The notes under the pieces are model-generated. The model made no database searches and was not told where the DNA came from. It saw only the letters and a program-made list of their open reading frames with translations. From Myotis daubentonii (lineage: Eukaryota > Chordata > Mammalia > Chiroptera > Vespertilionidae), in contig NC_081844.1 of assembly GCF_963259705.1 (NCBI RefSeq), positions 104,372,671 to 104,436,670 of the forward strand: 64,000 nucleotides of DNA, given 5' to 3'. This document shows, piece by piece, positions 23,513 to 36,800 of this stretch (the first letter of the stretch is position 1; every line of letters begins with the position of its first letter). The translations under genes were made by a program, and so were the position numbers.

Positions 23513-24223
23513 TCCTCTGACCTGTACGGCAATTCCACTAAATGACAATAGTTTCTGAATGCCATATACCAAACTAGATTGTTTCCCCAAACATAACGCA
23601 TTTTTCAAGTGTAAGCCTTCATCATCCAAGGGAAACTGATCCCAGATAAAGGCCATATAAAGTAAATTAACTTAAAATAAGAACAAAAATTCCATATATT
23701 AAATGGGGGGAGTGGGGACTTATTTTACAAAATGAAAAAATATTTAATGAAATTACTTTAAAACAATTCACAATATTTGAGTTATAATCATAACTGTCTT
23801 CTAATTTTTAGAACAGATAATGAATCACCTTTTAATTGTGTTTAAAGAGATAAAATTTCTCTAACAAAGGTTTTGGCAGCCTAATACAATACCCTTCATT
23901 TCAAGACACTAATTACAACAATAGTAATAAGCAGAAGCAAACAACAACAACAAAAAACATTACACACACACAATTCTTAACTCAAAGTAGGGGGAAAAGG
24001 TAAGAAACTTGAACAATCCACAAATTTGTTAATGTTTTTGAACACTGAGTCAGGGTTAGAAAGCGATGTGAAATTTTAGGCTCAGAGCTCTTGCGGTGGG
24101 GGACCATTAAAAAAGTATTTTTATTATTAGATTTGTCTTCTCTGGTATGTTATTAGTCATATATTTTTATATTATCTTATAGTGGTTTTTCTGAAAATAT
24201 GCATCCTTAATGTAGTCAATCTA
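23513..24223. other. Intergenic, nothing recognised
   Basis: A/T-rich, with no feature that I can support. Confidence 0.5.
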
Positions 24224-24797
24224 TCCTATCTAATAAAAGGCTATATGCAAATAGACCGAATGGCGAAACAACCGAACAACCGAACAACTGGTTGCTATGA
24301 CATGCGCTGACCTCCAGGGGCATGCATGGAACATGGTGGGCATTGGCCACAATGGGATGGTAGAGCAGGTGAGTGGGGGTCGCTGTTATTGGGGCGAGCC
24401 TCTGGTGGTTACTGAAAATTCTTTGCTCCTGCGCACTGTGGTCCCGCCCGGTGCTCATACCTGCTGCCAGTGCCAGAGCTGCCACTTGCACCTACTGCTA
24501 GCGCTGGCCCCGCTCGCACCCATAGCCAGCGCCAGAGCTGCCGCTTGCACTCACTGTCAGTGCCCAGCACTGGTCCCAATCACTTGGCACCATCAGCAGG
24601 TGCGTGTGGGGCCAAGGTTGTCAGCCTGTGGGAGGCTGCAGTGGGAACGGGGCTGCCGGCAGAGAGGAGTCTGGGGGCCATGGCAGGAGGGGCCAGGCAG
24701 GGGCATGGAGGATAGGTCAATACCCACCCCTGTGCCCACTGTAGCCTCACAGCCCACAGTTCCTTTCAAGGTGCATGAATTCGTGCACTGGGCACCT

Positions 24798-24798
<1 letters not shown>
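24224..24798 (+). mobile_element. Helitron, first unit of a two-element array
   Basis: Starts TCCTATCTAATAAAAGGC. The 3' palindrome is GTGCATGAATTCGTGCAC, with a degenerate terminal CTAA (24795-24798) running into an AT microsatellite. The 195-codon open frame at 24297-24884 crosses the element and the microsatellite and is not a gene. Confidence 0.87.
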
Positions 24799-24836
<38 letters not shown>

Positions 24837-25143
24837 GAATGCCAAGCGACCAGAATGCAGGAACCACCAGAACAACTTGAATGACCAGAATGACTGGTTG
24901 TTATGATGTGCACTGCAGCAGCCAAGTGGCCTGATCGGGGCCCTGATCAGCACCCCCAACCTCCTGCGGCTACTCCCCCAGCTGGCCCCACCCCCAATCA
25001 GCCACCCCCACCTCAATCGGGGGCGGGGTCAGCCAGCCAACCACCTGCGGCCCCTCCTCCTGGCCAGCCCAGCTCCATTGGCCCCCATCGGGGCAGGCCA
25101 GCTGAACCCCACCTGTGCACAAATTCATGCACTGAGCCTCTAG
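24799..25143 (+). mobile_element. Helitron, second unit of the array, with AT microsatellite at its 5' end
   Basis: The 5' end has been replaced by an (AT)n tract (about 24801-24832). GACTGGTTGTTATGATGTGC and the 3' palindrome GTGCACAAATTCATGCAC are clear, and CTAG ends at 25143. Confidence 0.85.
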
Positions 25144-25249
25144 TCTAATATAAATGAGTACTTTTCCCATTTCCAAAGAAATTCAATAATATTACAATAC
25201 TTTAACTCCATTTAGTTCCCTCTTGCCTATGGTCAGATATATATTACCC

Positions 25250-26090
25250 ACTTAGAGATACTTGCCCATTTTCCTATTATGTTGGCATTTTTCCTTATTG
25301 ATCTGTGGAAACTTTTATTTTCAACATTCTGGATGTTAGTCCTTTTTTGATTTTACATATTGCAGATATTTTCTCCTAAACTATGCTTTCTTTTTTATAA
25401 GACAGCTTTACTGAGGTATAATTGACATATGATAAACTGCACATAATGTGTACAATTTGATGAGTTTTGACATATCTTTAGCCTTGTGAAACCATCACCA
25501 CAATGAAGATAGTGAGTACATAAATCATCTCCCAAGTTTCTCCCTGCCCCTGTATAATCCATCCCTCCTCATCTTCCCTCCTCCCTACCCCCCACCTTCA
25601 GACACCTACTGGTATGCTTTCTACCTCTACAGATTACATTGACTAGAATTTTATATGGAAGGAATCATATAATAGGTACTATTTTTACCTGGCTTTTCTC
25701 ACTCAGCATAATTATTTTGATATTTATCCATGCTGTTGCCTCATTCCTTTTTATTATTTTTCTGAGTAGTATCCCATGTATGAACATACTAATATATTCA
25801 GATGTTGATAGACATTTGGGGTGCTAATACCTAGTATTAGCAGTCTTTTCAGCTTTAGCCATTCTAGTAGGTGTGAAGTGGTATTTCATTCTAGTTTACA
25901 TTTCCCAATGACTGAAGTTAATGGGTGCCCTTTTCTTCTGTTAATAAGGTGCATCTTTTGCCCATTTTAAATTAGGTCATTTGGCCTTCTATTGTAGAGC
26001 TGTGAGAGTTCATATTCTGATACAATTCCTTTATCATACAGGTGCATAGAATTTTTTTCCAGTCTGTGACTTATCTTTCAAGGAAAAGTT
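25250..26090 (-). mobile_element. L1M fragments (minus strand)
   Basis: Antisense L1 signatures: TTTACTGAGGTATAATTGAC, AACCATCACCACAATGAAGA, CTCACTCAGCATAATTATTT, GTAGGTGTGAAGTGGTATTT. Rearranged and diverged. No intact ORF. Confidence 0.75.
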
Positions 26091-27081
26091 TTGTTGTTTT
26101 GTTTTTCCTGCATATCTCAGAAGCAGCAAAGCATGTTCTGAGGACTGGTTGAGTAAATCCCAGAATCTGAGCTCAACTGTTTATGCTATCATTTGAACAA
26201 GATTACTCTCTGTTGCCATCAGTGAAGTATTTACACAATATCTCCCTGATGTCAATTAAATACTGCCTAGAACAGCACAAAGGCCCTTAGTTCACTGTCA
26301 TAAAGTTGTCAGCTTTCTAATACATATAAGCCTCTCAAAAGTAGTGAGTTTGTCATGTTGAAAATCTGCAACTGATTTAAAGTTCACAAGTTATCAGCTC
26401 TAATGAATAAACTGAGCTCATCCTCCAAAAGACAGTTTCAGAGACTATCAGAAAGCAGACACTCTTAACTTGCTACACTTTAGGCTGCTATTGTGCTTTT
26501 AGCTACATGAGGCCTGTGTGAATGTAATTCACTTCCTCATGAGGATCCTACAAATTTTCTTTGCAAAATCACTACTTTCATATATGATCTACATGCTTGT
26601 CCTTCTAAATTTAGTCAGTGACCAAAATGTGCACCAAGAGCCAACTAAAAAAAGTATTTGCTCTTTGGCATCAATTGCAATAATACAATAGAGGACAGGA
26701 CTTAGGAGAAGAGAGAAGGAGGAGGAGGAGGAAGAGGAGGAGGAGGAGGGAGGAGGAGTCTATAAGAGACATTGCTGGGATGATTAAAAATTGTTAGATA
26801 TAAATATATATTAGTAATACTAGTAAAAGCATTGTGTCATATTAAATTCTCAGTGTGATAAGATAGAAGAATGTGTTGTTCTTGGTAGACACAGAGTGAA
26901 GTATTTCAGGGTTAAATGATATGATGTAGACAACTAACTTTCCATTGATTCAGGAAAAAATGTGTGTGTATATAAACAGAGAAATAAAGCAAATGAGACA
27001 AAAGTTAAGTATTGGTATATCTAAATAAAAAGTACATAATCTTCATTATATTATTAGTCTTACAACTTTTTAGAAGGTTGA
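26091..27081. other. Intergenic, with a (GGA)n tract at 26715-26758
   Basis: Apart from the purine-rich microsatellite no feature is supported. The last 12 bp (27070-27081) are the left TSD of the next SINE. Confidence 0.6.
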
Positions 27082-27295
27082 TATTTTAAAATATATTTTT
27101 ATTTATTTCAGAGAGGAAGGGAGAGGGAGAGAGAGATAAAACATCAATGATGAGAGAGAATCATTGATTGGCTGCCTCTTGCATGTCCCACACTGGGAAT
27201 CAAGCCTGAAACCAAGGCATATGCCCTAACCTAGAATTGAACCGTGACTTCTGGTTCATAGGACAATGCTCAACCACTGAGCCACGCCAGCTAGG
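27082..27295 (-). mobile_element. Ves SINE (minus strand) with 12-bp TSD
   Basis: Reverse Ves flanked by perfect duplications TTAGAAGGTTGA (27070-27081 and 27296-27307), showing target-primed insertion. Confidence 0.93.
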
Positions 27296-27307
27296 TTAGA
27301 AGGTTGA

Positions 27308-29250
27308 GTTTTTAAAACTTAACATACTTTTTGAGATGAAAGAAAAAAGAATTAGAAAATAAAATAGTGAGATGCTGATCCGGGGCTCTCAGCAAAGAGG
27401 CTAGTGTTACAGGGGAAACGATATAATGCTCAAATGTGATAATAGAAGGGACTTGTACCCCACTTGCACCTGGATTCCTGGGAGACAGTGGCCTTGCCAG
27501 GAGGAATAAGGCAGAGTGCTGAGGGCCAAGAGGGCTCAAGACAGCCAACCACATTACCCAAGGCAGAGCAGGGCAGCTCAGCTTTGCATTGTTTTTAGAG
27601 GGCTTCAGAGGGACTTATACATTGCCTGCAATGAGCTCATCTCCCTGATACCATGATTCTATCTGCCACTCTAGGAAGAAGGATGGAGAGAAAGAAACTC
27701 TCAACTTCCTGAATTTAAACCTGGAAAGATTGAGTTTACCCACAAGTGACTAATTTTATGTTTCATGCCACTCAGCAGAATGGGGCTTGATATTGAGATG
27801 AGGTTAAAAAAAAAAAAATGGAGTGTTATATATCTTGTACACCTGAGTTTCTGGGGCCTCAGAGTCTATACCCACAACAACATTTTCTCTCTAATAAGCA
27901 GATATTACTTGGACATTGGTAAGTTATTCCAAACCTTGGACATTGGTAATCTAATATGTATTCTGTTCCCAATAATTCTCTGCGATCAGTATTAATGGCC
28001 TGGGCAAAAAGAGAGAAGGTGATTTCACATTTATGAACATCAAATATGATTACCCAGATTTTGCCCCCCAGCAGCCAAATTCCTCTTCTGGGAAATGCTT
28101 CTCTGTTAAAATGACAAACACTTTTAAAGTGACAAATACTTTTAAAAATTAGTGTGTGGGAAGGCTTTCTAAAATCAAAATCCAATTTCAGTGATAACAC
28201 AGTTGTTTCTTCGAGCTCAGGCAAGGCACCTCACAGAATTTTGAGAAAATTTACAGCTACAATTATCAGCTTAAATTGTGTTTTACCAGTAAATGTTAGT
28301 CCTCTAAAAAAATGAGAAATATACCTTATAGTCTGTGTTATTAAGCTAGATTTTTACTTGGCAGCACTCAAGGTGGGGATTCTTACAACATTAAAATAAC
28401 AATCTCCTCTCTGTAGATTTTTAGTACCTTGGGAATTCAAAGATCAAGTTGCTTAGAGACCCCATGGAATTTGCAAAAAAAGCAAACTCTAATCTTGACA
28501 TCTGTAATTAATGTTTTATCTTACTCTAAAAATTCAGTGTGCTGGCAGCTTAGTTGATCTTTGGAGCTGAATAATGTTCTTGCAACACTACATCCCACAC
28601 AACTTTCCACCCGCATGGCGCGGGGGGAGGGGGGGGGTGCTTTAGAGTTCTATATGGGTTCTTCTCCTGGGTCACAAAATTAAGCTCTTGCTCTTGTTAT
28701 GCAGTAGATGCAAATGCCTAGGTTTCTTTTCAATCCAGCTCTCTGCAGGTTTCCTAAGCAAGGCTAATGCTGGCCTGGTTTCAGTACTTTTTATACTGGG
28801 ATTTCACAACAATGTGTATGCATGAGTAAAGCACAGGATCAGTTGAAGGGTGCAAAAAATATCTGTGCAGCATAATATGCAGTGAAATGTGAAGATATCT
28901 GTATAATTCTGGCACAATTTAAAATATATATCTTTTCCTCAATAACCCAGACCATTGGCCACTTAGACAATAGCATTATATAACCTTGACTGAGATGTGT
29001 ACCCACACATACAAATATCAATGTTAATGGGACCAAGTAAGGCATATGCTAGTTCTAATTGCTCCAATATTTTCCCACATATTTATATTGTAACTCTTTG
29101 GACTGAGATACACAAGCATTTGGCTAACACAGAGATCAATACCATCATCAAAATTAAAAAGGGAGAAGCCATCTTTCACCTCACTCTTAAAGACAATTTC
29201 TGGACTTGTCTTTGAAGCTAAAGCTTTTAGAGAGAGCACTGTAGCCACCC
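27308..29250. other. Intergenic, nothing recognised
   Basis: No gene or assignable repeat. A G-rich run lies at 28619-28638. Confidence 0.5.
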
Positions 29251-29560
29251 GTTCATTCATTCAACAAATATGTATTGAGCTCCTACTCTGGGACCTGGCA
29301 TCTTTGCAGAGGATGCCACAGTAAACAAGACAGAGTAGGTCTTGCTGCCTTTAATCTAACATGCTAGTGAGTGGAGAGAGACAATGAACAAGAACAAAAT
29401 TTAAAAAATAATGGTCAGATGGTGATAAGAGCCTAGAAGAAACTAAAATGGAGTGGTTTCTTAGAGTGGCTTAGGGTGGCCTCAGATTGAGGGATCAGGG
29501 AACATTCCACCGGAGGTGATTTTTGAGCTGAGAGCTGACTTACAAGTGTTTAGGATATAG
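29251..29560 (-). mobile_element. LINE-2-like fragment (minus strand)
   Basis: CATTCATTCAACAAATATGT and TTGAGCTCCTACTCTGGGAC are the reversed 3' tail of an old L2/MIR-type element. TTTTTGAGCTGAGAGCTGAC follows about 260 bp later. Confidence 0.5.
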
Positions 29561-30934
29561 CTCTGTCTTCTGATTTTTTGGGTCATTTTATGGTCTAGCC
29601 ATGAGAAAAAAGTATCACTGGTACACATTCAAATGTAGTTATTAAGAATAAACATCTTGTGGGTGGGGTTCTATATTATACCCTCAGTGTCCCCCTTCTT
29701 CCTTTTTAAGCTTCATTCTAAATGATTTTATACCACTGGAATCCACTTTGGATATATAAGTGGCAAGTCCAGACCCATTAGCTGTGAGTGATACAGAAAT
29801 CCCAAAAAGATGTTCCAGCAGAGACAAAAATAATGAGTTCATTGCTGTGCTGGCTGCCATAGGCTTGCACATCTCAGTTTCTATCAGTGACCAAAATCAT
29901 CCAACAAAATGACTCTTTAAGTGCTTATGATGAAGAACAGCTACCAACACACCCAGTCAAGCATTCTTCCAATCACATCTTCTGCAAATTCATCAGCCAG
30001 CAGTTTCATGCTCAGGGCAAGGAACACACATATTTCTCATCAGGCAATATATCTATTGCGATGCTGTAGGATGTTCATAGTCTATCATCTTATACTTCAT
30101 GACTTATGAATAGTAGTCAAGACGTACAACTTACAGACTTTCAACTTACAGTCAACAGAAATAGCCACCTGAAGGCATCACCATGCAACATTCTAAAAAT
30201 GGTTATAAAAGAAAATAACCACTAGTCGTATAATCGTTTACTCTCCCTAATTATTTTGGGTATGTAAAAAGAAGACATTTAACTAGATGAACTCTAATTC
30301 TAATATAGTTTTAATTTTAGTCTTCAAGGATTCCATGAAAATAATTCAAACAGTATTTCTTTCTATGTAAGGTAAGATGCAAAACATTTTTATAATCAAG
30401 AAAGAATAATACCTGAGCATTTTGAGCACTGTATCCATTGGGAATATGCTTGGCTGCAACTAATCAAAGAGTTAACAATGGCTTCAACAAAAAAGGGTGG
30501 TGTTTTTTGTGTGTGTGTTTTGTTTTGTTTTGTTTTGTTTTCAACAAAACCAAAAATCTGAAGGTAGGCTTCAATAGCACACACGTTAGAATCAGACTAT
30601 CTTTTGATCTTTTCTTCACTTGCAGCTTCAAGTTCACAAAATGGCTCCTACAATTACAAACATCATACCCTCACAACTGGCTGACTAGCTTGGGGGAGAA
30701 AGGCGTGGTGCCAGTTAGGTGTGATCTTTCTACCTGGAAAACAAAGTATTTTGTAGAAGCCCCTCAGCAGCCATCCCCTTTGGTCTCATGGGTCACATGG
30801 CTGACTGAAGGTCCAAGGACTGCTGCAAGTGAGTAGTCAGCTTTTCCAAGCCAGCAGAGTGGTGATCACTTTAATGCCTCTAGGGTCAGCCACATTGCCA
30901 TGTCCATTCCTATCATTTCAGTATTATATCTTAA
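29561..30934. other. Intergenic, with a short (TTTTG)n run near 30518-30540
   Basis: Nothing else recognised. Confidence 0.5.
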
Positions 30935-31270
30935 CTAGTGGCCTGGTGCACAAACTTCGTGCACGGGGGGGGGGGGGGGGTGTCCCTCAGCCCAGCCTGC
31001 ACCCTCTCCAATCTGGGACCCCTCGGGGGATGTCTGATTGCCAGATTAGGCCCAATCCCACAGGGGTCGGGCCTAAACCGGCAGTTGGACAGCCCTCTCA
31101 CAATCTGGGACTGCTGGCTCCTAACCACTCACCTACCTGCCTGCCTGATCACCCCTAACCACTCTGCATGCCAGCCTGCTCATCCCCAACTGCCCCCCCT
31201 TGACAGCCTGCTCGCCCCAACTGCCCCCCGTGCCGGCCTGATCGCACCCAACTTCCCCCCCCCCCCATTT
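30935..31270 (-). mobile_element. HeliBat-type Helitron 3' fragment (minus strand)
   Basis: CTAG at 30935-30938, palindrome GTGCACAAACTTCGTGCAC, then a pure G run of 15 (30965-30979) and GTGTCCCTCAGCCCAGCCTG. It breaks off at a C run near 31265, so the 5' part is missing. Confidence 0.87.
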
Positions 31271-32289
31271 ATATTTCAAGGACCATTTGCCTCGGCATCA
31301 CTCAGAGAACTTAAACATCTGATTCTGGAGTTCAGTTCTCAGACAAATGATGAGTCTCAAAAGATATAGACTGGACAGCCCTATCTCTTAAAAGTCCTCC
31401 CCAGAGGATTCTTATACATGCCAATCAATGTTGAGAGAACATTGGGAGATGCCAGTTTATGAATATTTATTCATTCAATTGTTCAGCCATTCATTCAAAG
31501 AATAACTGAAATAATTACTGAGCACATACTATGTGTCAGCCACTGTTAGACATGATGGAGCCAAATGTGTGTGTGGGTATGTGCGTGCGTTTAGCAAAGG
31601 GGATTCTGTACACATGCATTTTGTTTCTGGGAAGAATTTTTATAGATTTTATCAGATTCTCAAAAGAAGTTAGATCAAGGATCAGTATCCCTTGGACTTT
31701 AAGCTGGAATATCGAGCTACAGAAGGCTCATAGAACGAATGTCATGGAATACTATTTCTACACTGATGTTAGCACATTGGCACTCTCCCTCAGAATTATA
31801 AAATGCCTCATGCTTTGTAAGTTCAGTTCCCTGGTCAGTATGGTCAAGGCTTCATATTTATGTACGAAGAACCATATTAAGCACTTTTAAAAAATCACTA
31901 TGTTAGGTATATATTGCTGCATAATAAACCACCCAAAATTAATACTGTTACCTATTCATGGTTCTGTAAGGTCAGCAACTTAAACGGGGCTCAGCTGAAC
32001 AGTTTTTCTATCTAGGAGTTCCAAGGCCTGGGATTGGAATCCCACATCACTTTTGCCACATTCATGAGTCAAGACATTTCACAAAACCTGAAACAGACTC
32101 CGCCCCCTAATGGGAAAAGCCGCAAGTCACAGTGCAAAGGGGCTACACATAGAAGAGTCAGTGTGGTCATCTTGCAAACAATCTACTACACCTGCATGTG
32201 GAAGAATTTACAATTAAAATAATAGCATATCTGTCATTTGCTTGAAAAGTCCCAGAAAAAAATTGATAGGGCAATAGTTGAAACCAAAC
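31271..32289. other. Intergenic; possible old repeat remnants
   Basis: 31450-31560 (CACATACTATGTGTCAGCCA) resembles a reversed L2/MIR tail. 31900-32200 (ATATTGCTGCATAATAAACC) resembles a common old repeat that I cannot name. No gene was seen. Confidence 0.35.
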
Positions 32290-33330
32290 CATAAAAAGTG
32301 ACCATTGTTAACAACTTGATGATGAACTCGTGGGGTTATTTACATTAGTATTTCTTCTTGGTCCTTTTTTTGGATTTCCATCTCTCTGCTTATGTTGCCC
32401 ATCTGTTATTGCATGCTGTCTACTTTATCCATGAGAGCCTGTAGCATATTAATCATAGGGGTTTTAAGTTCCTAGTCCAATAAGTCCAATATCCCTGCCA
32501 TGTCTGGTTCTGACTTGCTCTGTCTCTTCAAATTGTGGTGTTTTTTGTTTTGTTTTACTTTTGGGATGCTTTGCCATATTTTTCATGATAGCCAGACATG
32601 ATGTACCAGGTTAAAGCACTTCTGTAAACAGGCCTTTAGTAGTGAGGTGCGGGGCAGGGGAACTGTTCCACAGTCCCCTGGTCAGGCTTCAGACTTTCAG
32701 TGGGCCCATGTCGCTGGACTGTGAATGTCACAAGTGGTTCCCAGTTGGTTTCTCCCGATGTAGGTGGGACAGAATGGTTAGACCTCACGAGTATTTCCCA
32801 CCCCCAGGTCAGTTAAGCTCTGATAACATGCCAATGTTGGGCTCTGGTTAACTACTTTGTCTAGAGTCAGGCCTTGTTAAAGGAACAGAGTGCTCTGTCT
32901 TATTTTAAAACCGTTCCTTTCTCCTTCCCCTGCTGGAGCATGATGGGATTTTTCTCCGATATTCGCTGTGGGAGCCTGGTCAAGCTCCTGAAAGTAAATC
33001 TCACAATATTGTGGGCCTCTCCTTATGCCTGGGTCCCCTGGAGTTTTTAACTCTCAGACTTGTCCACACTGAGCCTCTAGCAATTCGTCCCTTACAGCTC
33101 AGGTTTTCCTATGGGCTCCTGAATCTCTGCTCCAGCAAGACATCCTTCCCTGCATTCAGCTGTCTGTCCCTCCAATCCTGGGGGAAAGGGTTTGCCTTGT
33201 GTCCTCCCTGCTCCTACAGATCCTAGAAAAGTCAATTTTTCAAGTCAGCTTTTTACTGGTTGTTAGGACGGAGTGTGACTTCTAAGTTCCTTACATACGT
33301 AACTGGAAACTGAAGTCATATTAGTTTCTA
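32290..33330 (-). mobile_element. L1M 3' UTR fragment (minus strand)
   Basis: Antisense L1M hallmarks: GATTTCCATCTCTCTGCTTA, CCCTGCCATGTCTGGTTCTG, GATAGCCAGACATGATGTAC, AACAGGCCTTTAGTAGTGAG. No coding capacity. Confidence 0.75.
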
Positions 33331-33489
33331 CTTTCGTATGTGTTTGTCATTTTTTTAAATAAAAAGTTAAAATTAAATTAAGAAAACACATGCACTCAAT
33401 TAATCCTTACAATAATTATCTTCTCTTTTATATCTGAGGACATTGAAATAGTGGCAGTCATGTGACTGGCCTTTGCTAAGGTGACACAT

Positions 33490-33720
33490 TTAATAATAAT
33501 GACTGATATTTTCTAAAGACATGGAATGTGCCAGTACCTTTCCAATCAAATTACATATGTCTGCTTTAATCCTTACAACACTATGCACCAGATGGCATCA
33601 TCTCTGTGCTGAGATGAGAAAACAGAAACATTAGGAGGCTGCCCAGGGACATAGAACAAGTGAATAAAGCAGGACGTGGATCCCAAAAATTTGGCTCCAA
33701 AGCCTCCACTCTCATAAACT
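33490..33720 (-). mobile_element. MIR SINE fragment (minus strand)
   Basis: Reverse MIR order: ACATATGTCTGCTTTAATCC, then GAGATGAGAAAACAGAAACA, then GGCTCCAAAGCC. Confidence 0.65.
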
Positions 33721-33731
33721 ATTCCCTAAAA

Positions 33732-33953
33732 CAGTGGTTCTCAACCTTGGCTGCACATTAGAATCACCGGGGAATCTTTTTAAAATCCTGATTTCTGGGC
33801 CCCATCCTCCGGAAATTCTATTTCTTTGTTACTAATGTTGTGGTCCCACCCCATAACAAAGAAACAGACTTTCCGGAGGATGAGGCCCAGAAATCAGGAT
33901 TTTAAAAAGATTCCCAGGTGATTCTAATGTGCAGCCAAGGTTGAGAACCACTG
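33732..33953. mobile_element. MER5-like hAT (Charlie) element, near-perfect palindrome
   Basis: 222 bp. The left arm 33732-33831 and right arm 33854-33953 are complementary over 100 bp with only 4 mismatches, around a 22-bp spacer. The ends CAGTGGTTCTCAACCTTGGC are MER5/Charlie-like. Flanks CCCTAAAA and ACCTAAAA form a 7/8 TSD. Confidence 0.88.
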
Positions 33954-33961
33954 ACCTAAAA

Positions 33962-36179
33962 GGCAGTAAAGCTGAGATGAGAATCAAGATTTGCTTGTCT
34001 CCAGTGGCAAGCCTTACCCATAACATAGTGGTAGGCTGGGACTTTCAAAGCTGGGTGCTTCTGCCAGTTATGTTTTTTCATTGCCTGTCCAAGTTTCTCC
34101 CCCCAAAATTTGCACATTTTGCTACAATTAATACACCATATTCAATCAGGGCTCTGACTAATTGCACAACCCATTTTCCACTGAGTAACTTGATTTTCTT
34201 CTACTACATAATACACTGCACCTGTAAGTGCTTCATAAAATGTAAGGTAACATGAAAAGTTCACTCATCCTTCAACTTAAGTAGCATTTTAAACCAACAA
34301 CTATTTGAAAAGTTAATTTTAAAGACTTTCAATAGAAGTCAAAACTTGTGGTAAAGTTCCCCTTTGGGATTTTCCTCACCAGCATCTGTAACTGTGAACT
34401 TGTTTTGTTTTGTACCTGTGTCATTCATTGCAGGGTGAGAAGCAAGAAGACTCGTGAGTGAGAGGGGATTTTGACGATGAAAGCCTGTTTCCAAGAATGA
34501 CTTGACAAGCAGTGCATGGAGCAGTCTGGGGTTTTTCAATTACTCTTCCTTCTGAGCTGAGGTGCTCTTGTCACTTCCAAGTACTCCCCTGTCTGTGTGT
34601 CAGAGCCTCAGCCATCCCAGCATGAAGCCATAGCTCACCACTCTGACTCTGAGGCAGTGAGAAAGTGTAATTTACCAAAATACTCAATGGGGAAATAAGA
34701 GGGAGGGGACTTCATGCCCATGTCATGTGAAGTGTCATTTGGCCTTGTCCAACTCCAACAGCAGCAGTGCCACATCCCAACTGTAACAGGAAGGTCTAGA
34801 GACGCAGTTTAAGGAGGTGTGTGTGTACATGTATGTGTCTATTTTAATGTTTATTTAGAAGTCAAAAGAGGTCGTAACTTATCTAGAAATATACCAAAAA
34901 TAATTTTAAAAATAGCAGTACCTCTAAGAGATAACTGCAGATACAAAAAGTTGGTGCAATATTTTGTTGAGATTCAGCATTAAAATAGTTTCTCTGGGGT
35001 GCTAAAATATCCTTTTGTAAGTTGAGCTGTGTCCCTTCCATGATGAATGAGAAGTAAATAAAATAGTGTCTTCCTCACAGATACAAAACATTGGATCTAC
35101 TCGTCACTATTATTCCCCCAACCATCCCAGCTTTGCAGAGGGGACATTAAAGGACTAAGGATACTAATTTATTGATTGACACTGAGCTATGCAATGTTCT
35201 CTGATGCTTCACTTCTTAAGAAATGAAAATTAAGGAGCATGAGGAAGTACAGTGAGCCATATTTAAAAATTTAATATTTTCAAAATACAGAGAGAGATGG
35301 AAGAAAGAGAAAAGCGAGAGAGACAGAGCCAAAAGGTAGGCGACAGAGAGGCAAGCTGCCTACAGACAAGCTCTTTAATCACCCAGGTCTCAAATGCAGT
35401 CAATTACACTAACACATAAAACAGTCAAATATTTAATAAAAACACAGTCGGAACTTGACCTCCAATACACTTAGGTGCATTGTATGTATCAGGTTTCCCA
35501 GAAACAGGAGTAGTAAAAACGGATTATTTATAATGAAGTATTTTCTTTCCCCATCCAAGTAAACTCCTCCCCTGGTAACCACACAGCTGTTACAGTAGTC
35601 TTTGGGAGAGAGGCCATGTGCTAATTTTCCATTCTTTAAGTCCCCCAACACTAGACAAAGGTAAAGCAAAATCTGAATTCTCCTTAGCTTTCAGAATTTC
35701 TGAGAAAATAACAGTCCATACCAGAAAACTGGACTAAGTTAATTAGCCAGATACTGACAGCGCTGGAACTGCCGGATTTTAAATTTAAAAGTCAGTGTCA
35801 CTCAGCCTGGAATGCACTCTAGGTCACAGCCCTTAGCACATACCCCTTGCAATCGTGGCCACTATTTTTCTTTCACTGTGGGAATGTGTCAAATCCTTTC
35901 TCTTTGTGTGTACATATCTGAATCACAGGAAATGGGCTTTACATTCCACTCACAGGAATGAATGAGGTGTGGGAACATTTAAGTACTTCATGTCTTTATC
36001 AGACTGGATTTGCCTTTGTTTCTTTTATATAACTGTTTAACAATTCTAACAATTATAATAGTGATGTCGATTCATGATGGAAAATTTGGAACATAAGAAG
36101 AGAAGTGGGGGATACCATCTAAAGTCATTCAAAGACAACTACTGCTAGCATTGCCTTTTTTAAGTTATGTTTTTGTTTT
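33962..36179. other. Intergenic, nothing recognised
   Basis: No supported feature. The purine-rich stretch at 35286-35340 faintly resembles a SINE tail but lacks a tRNA-like head. Confidence 0.5.
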
Positions 36180-36388
36180 AATATGTTTGTATTGATTTCA
36201 GAGAGGAAGGAAGAGGGAAAGAGAGATAGCAACATCAACGATGAGAGAGAAGCATTGGTTGGCTGCCTCCTGCAGGCCCCACATCAGGGACTGAGCCTGC
36301 AACCTGGGCATGTGCCCGACCAGGAATTGAACCATAACCTTGTGGTTCATAGATCGATGCTCAAGCACTGAGCCACACTGGCTAGGCT
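36180..36388 (-). mobile_element. Ves SINE (minus strand)
   Basis: Reverse Ves: GTATTGATTTCAGAGAGGAA at the left and AGCACTGAGCCACACTGGCT at the right. Confidence 0.9.
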
Positions 36389-36654
36389 GGAAGCCTTTTT
36401 AATTAAAATATGAATTATAAATTTTCCATTACTAAGGATCATCTTTATATATTCAAGAGAAGTACCTATGAAATGGTTCATAATTTTATCATACATAACT
36501 CTGATCATTAAAAGGTCATTATGACAATGTTATAATTTTTATTGTAAATTATTGCAAAAATTAATAGCAACAATGACAACTGAGAAATAAACCTGAAACT
36601 GTACTTACATAATTAGAGGCAAAAGATAATAGGAATAATATCAGCCTTGGTGAA

Positions 36655-36800
36655 TGTTAAGAAAGATGGGTTTGGGTCCCAGTTCTGACACTAAACTATA
36701 GCATGATTAAGAATAAGTCACTTTACCTCTCCTAAGTTCAGTTTTATCTATAAAACAAAGGGGTCAAATGTTATCGCCAAGGCCCCTTCCTGGTTTAAAG
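36655..36800 (+). mobile_element. MIR SINE fragment
   Basis: GGGTTTGGGTCCCAGTTCTG, AAGTCACTTTACCTCTCC and TCAGTTTTATCTATAAAACA follow the MIR core order. Confidence 0.65.

Noticed and set aside
24297..24884. 195-codon open frame with Cys-rich start
   Set aside because: It covers a Helitron 3' region and ends in an AT microsatellite (YIYIYI run). No protein family is recognisable.
35286..35400. Possible additional Ves SINE
   Set aside because: Purine-rich sequence resembles the tail, but no tRNA-like head, B box or TSD was found.
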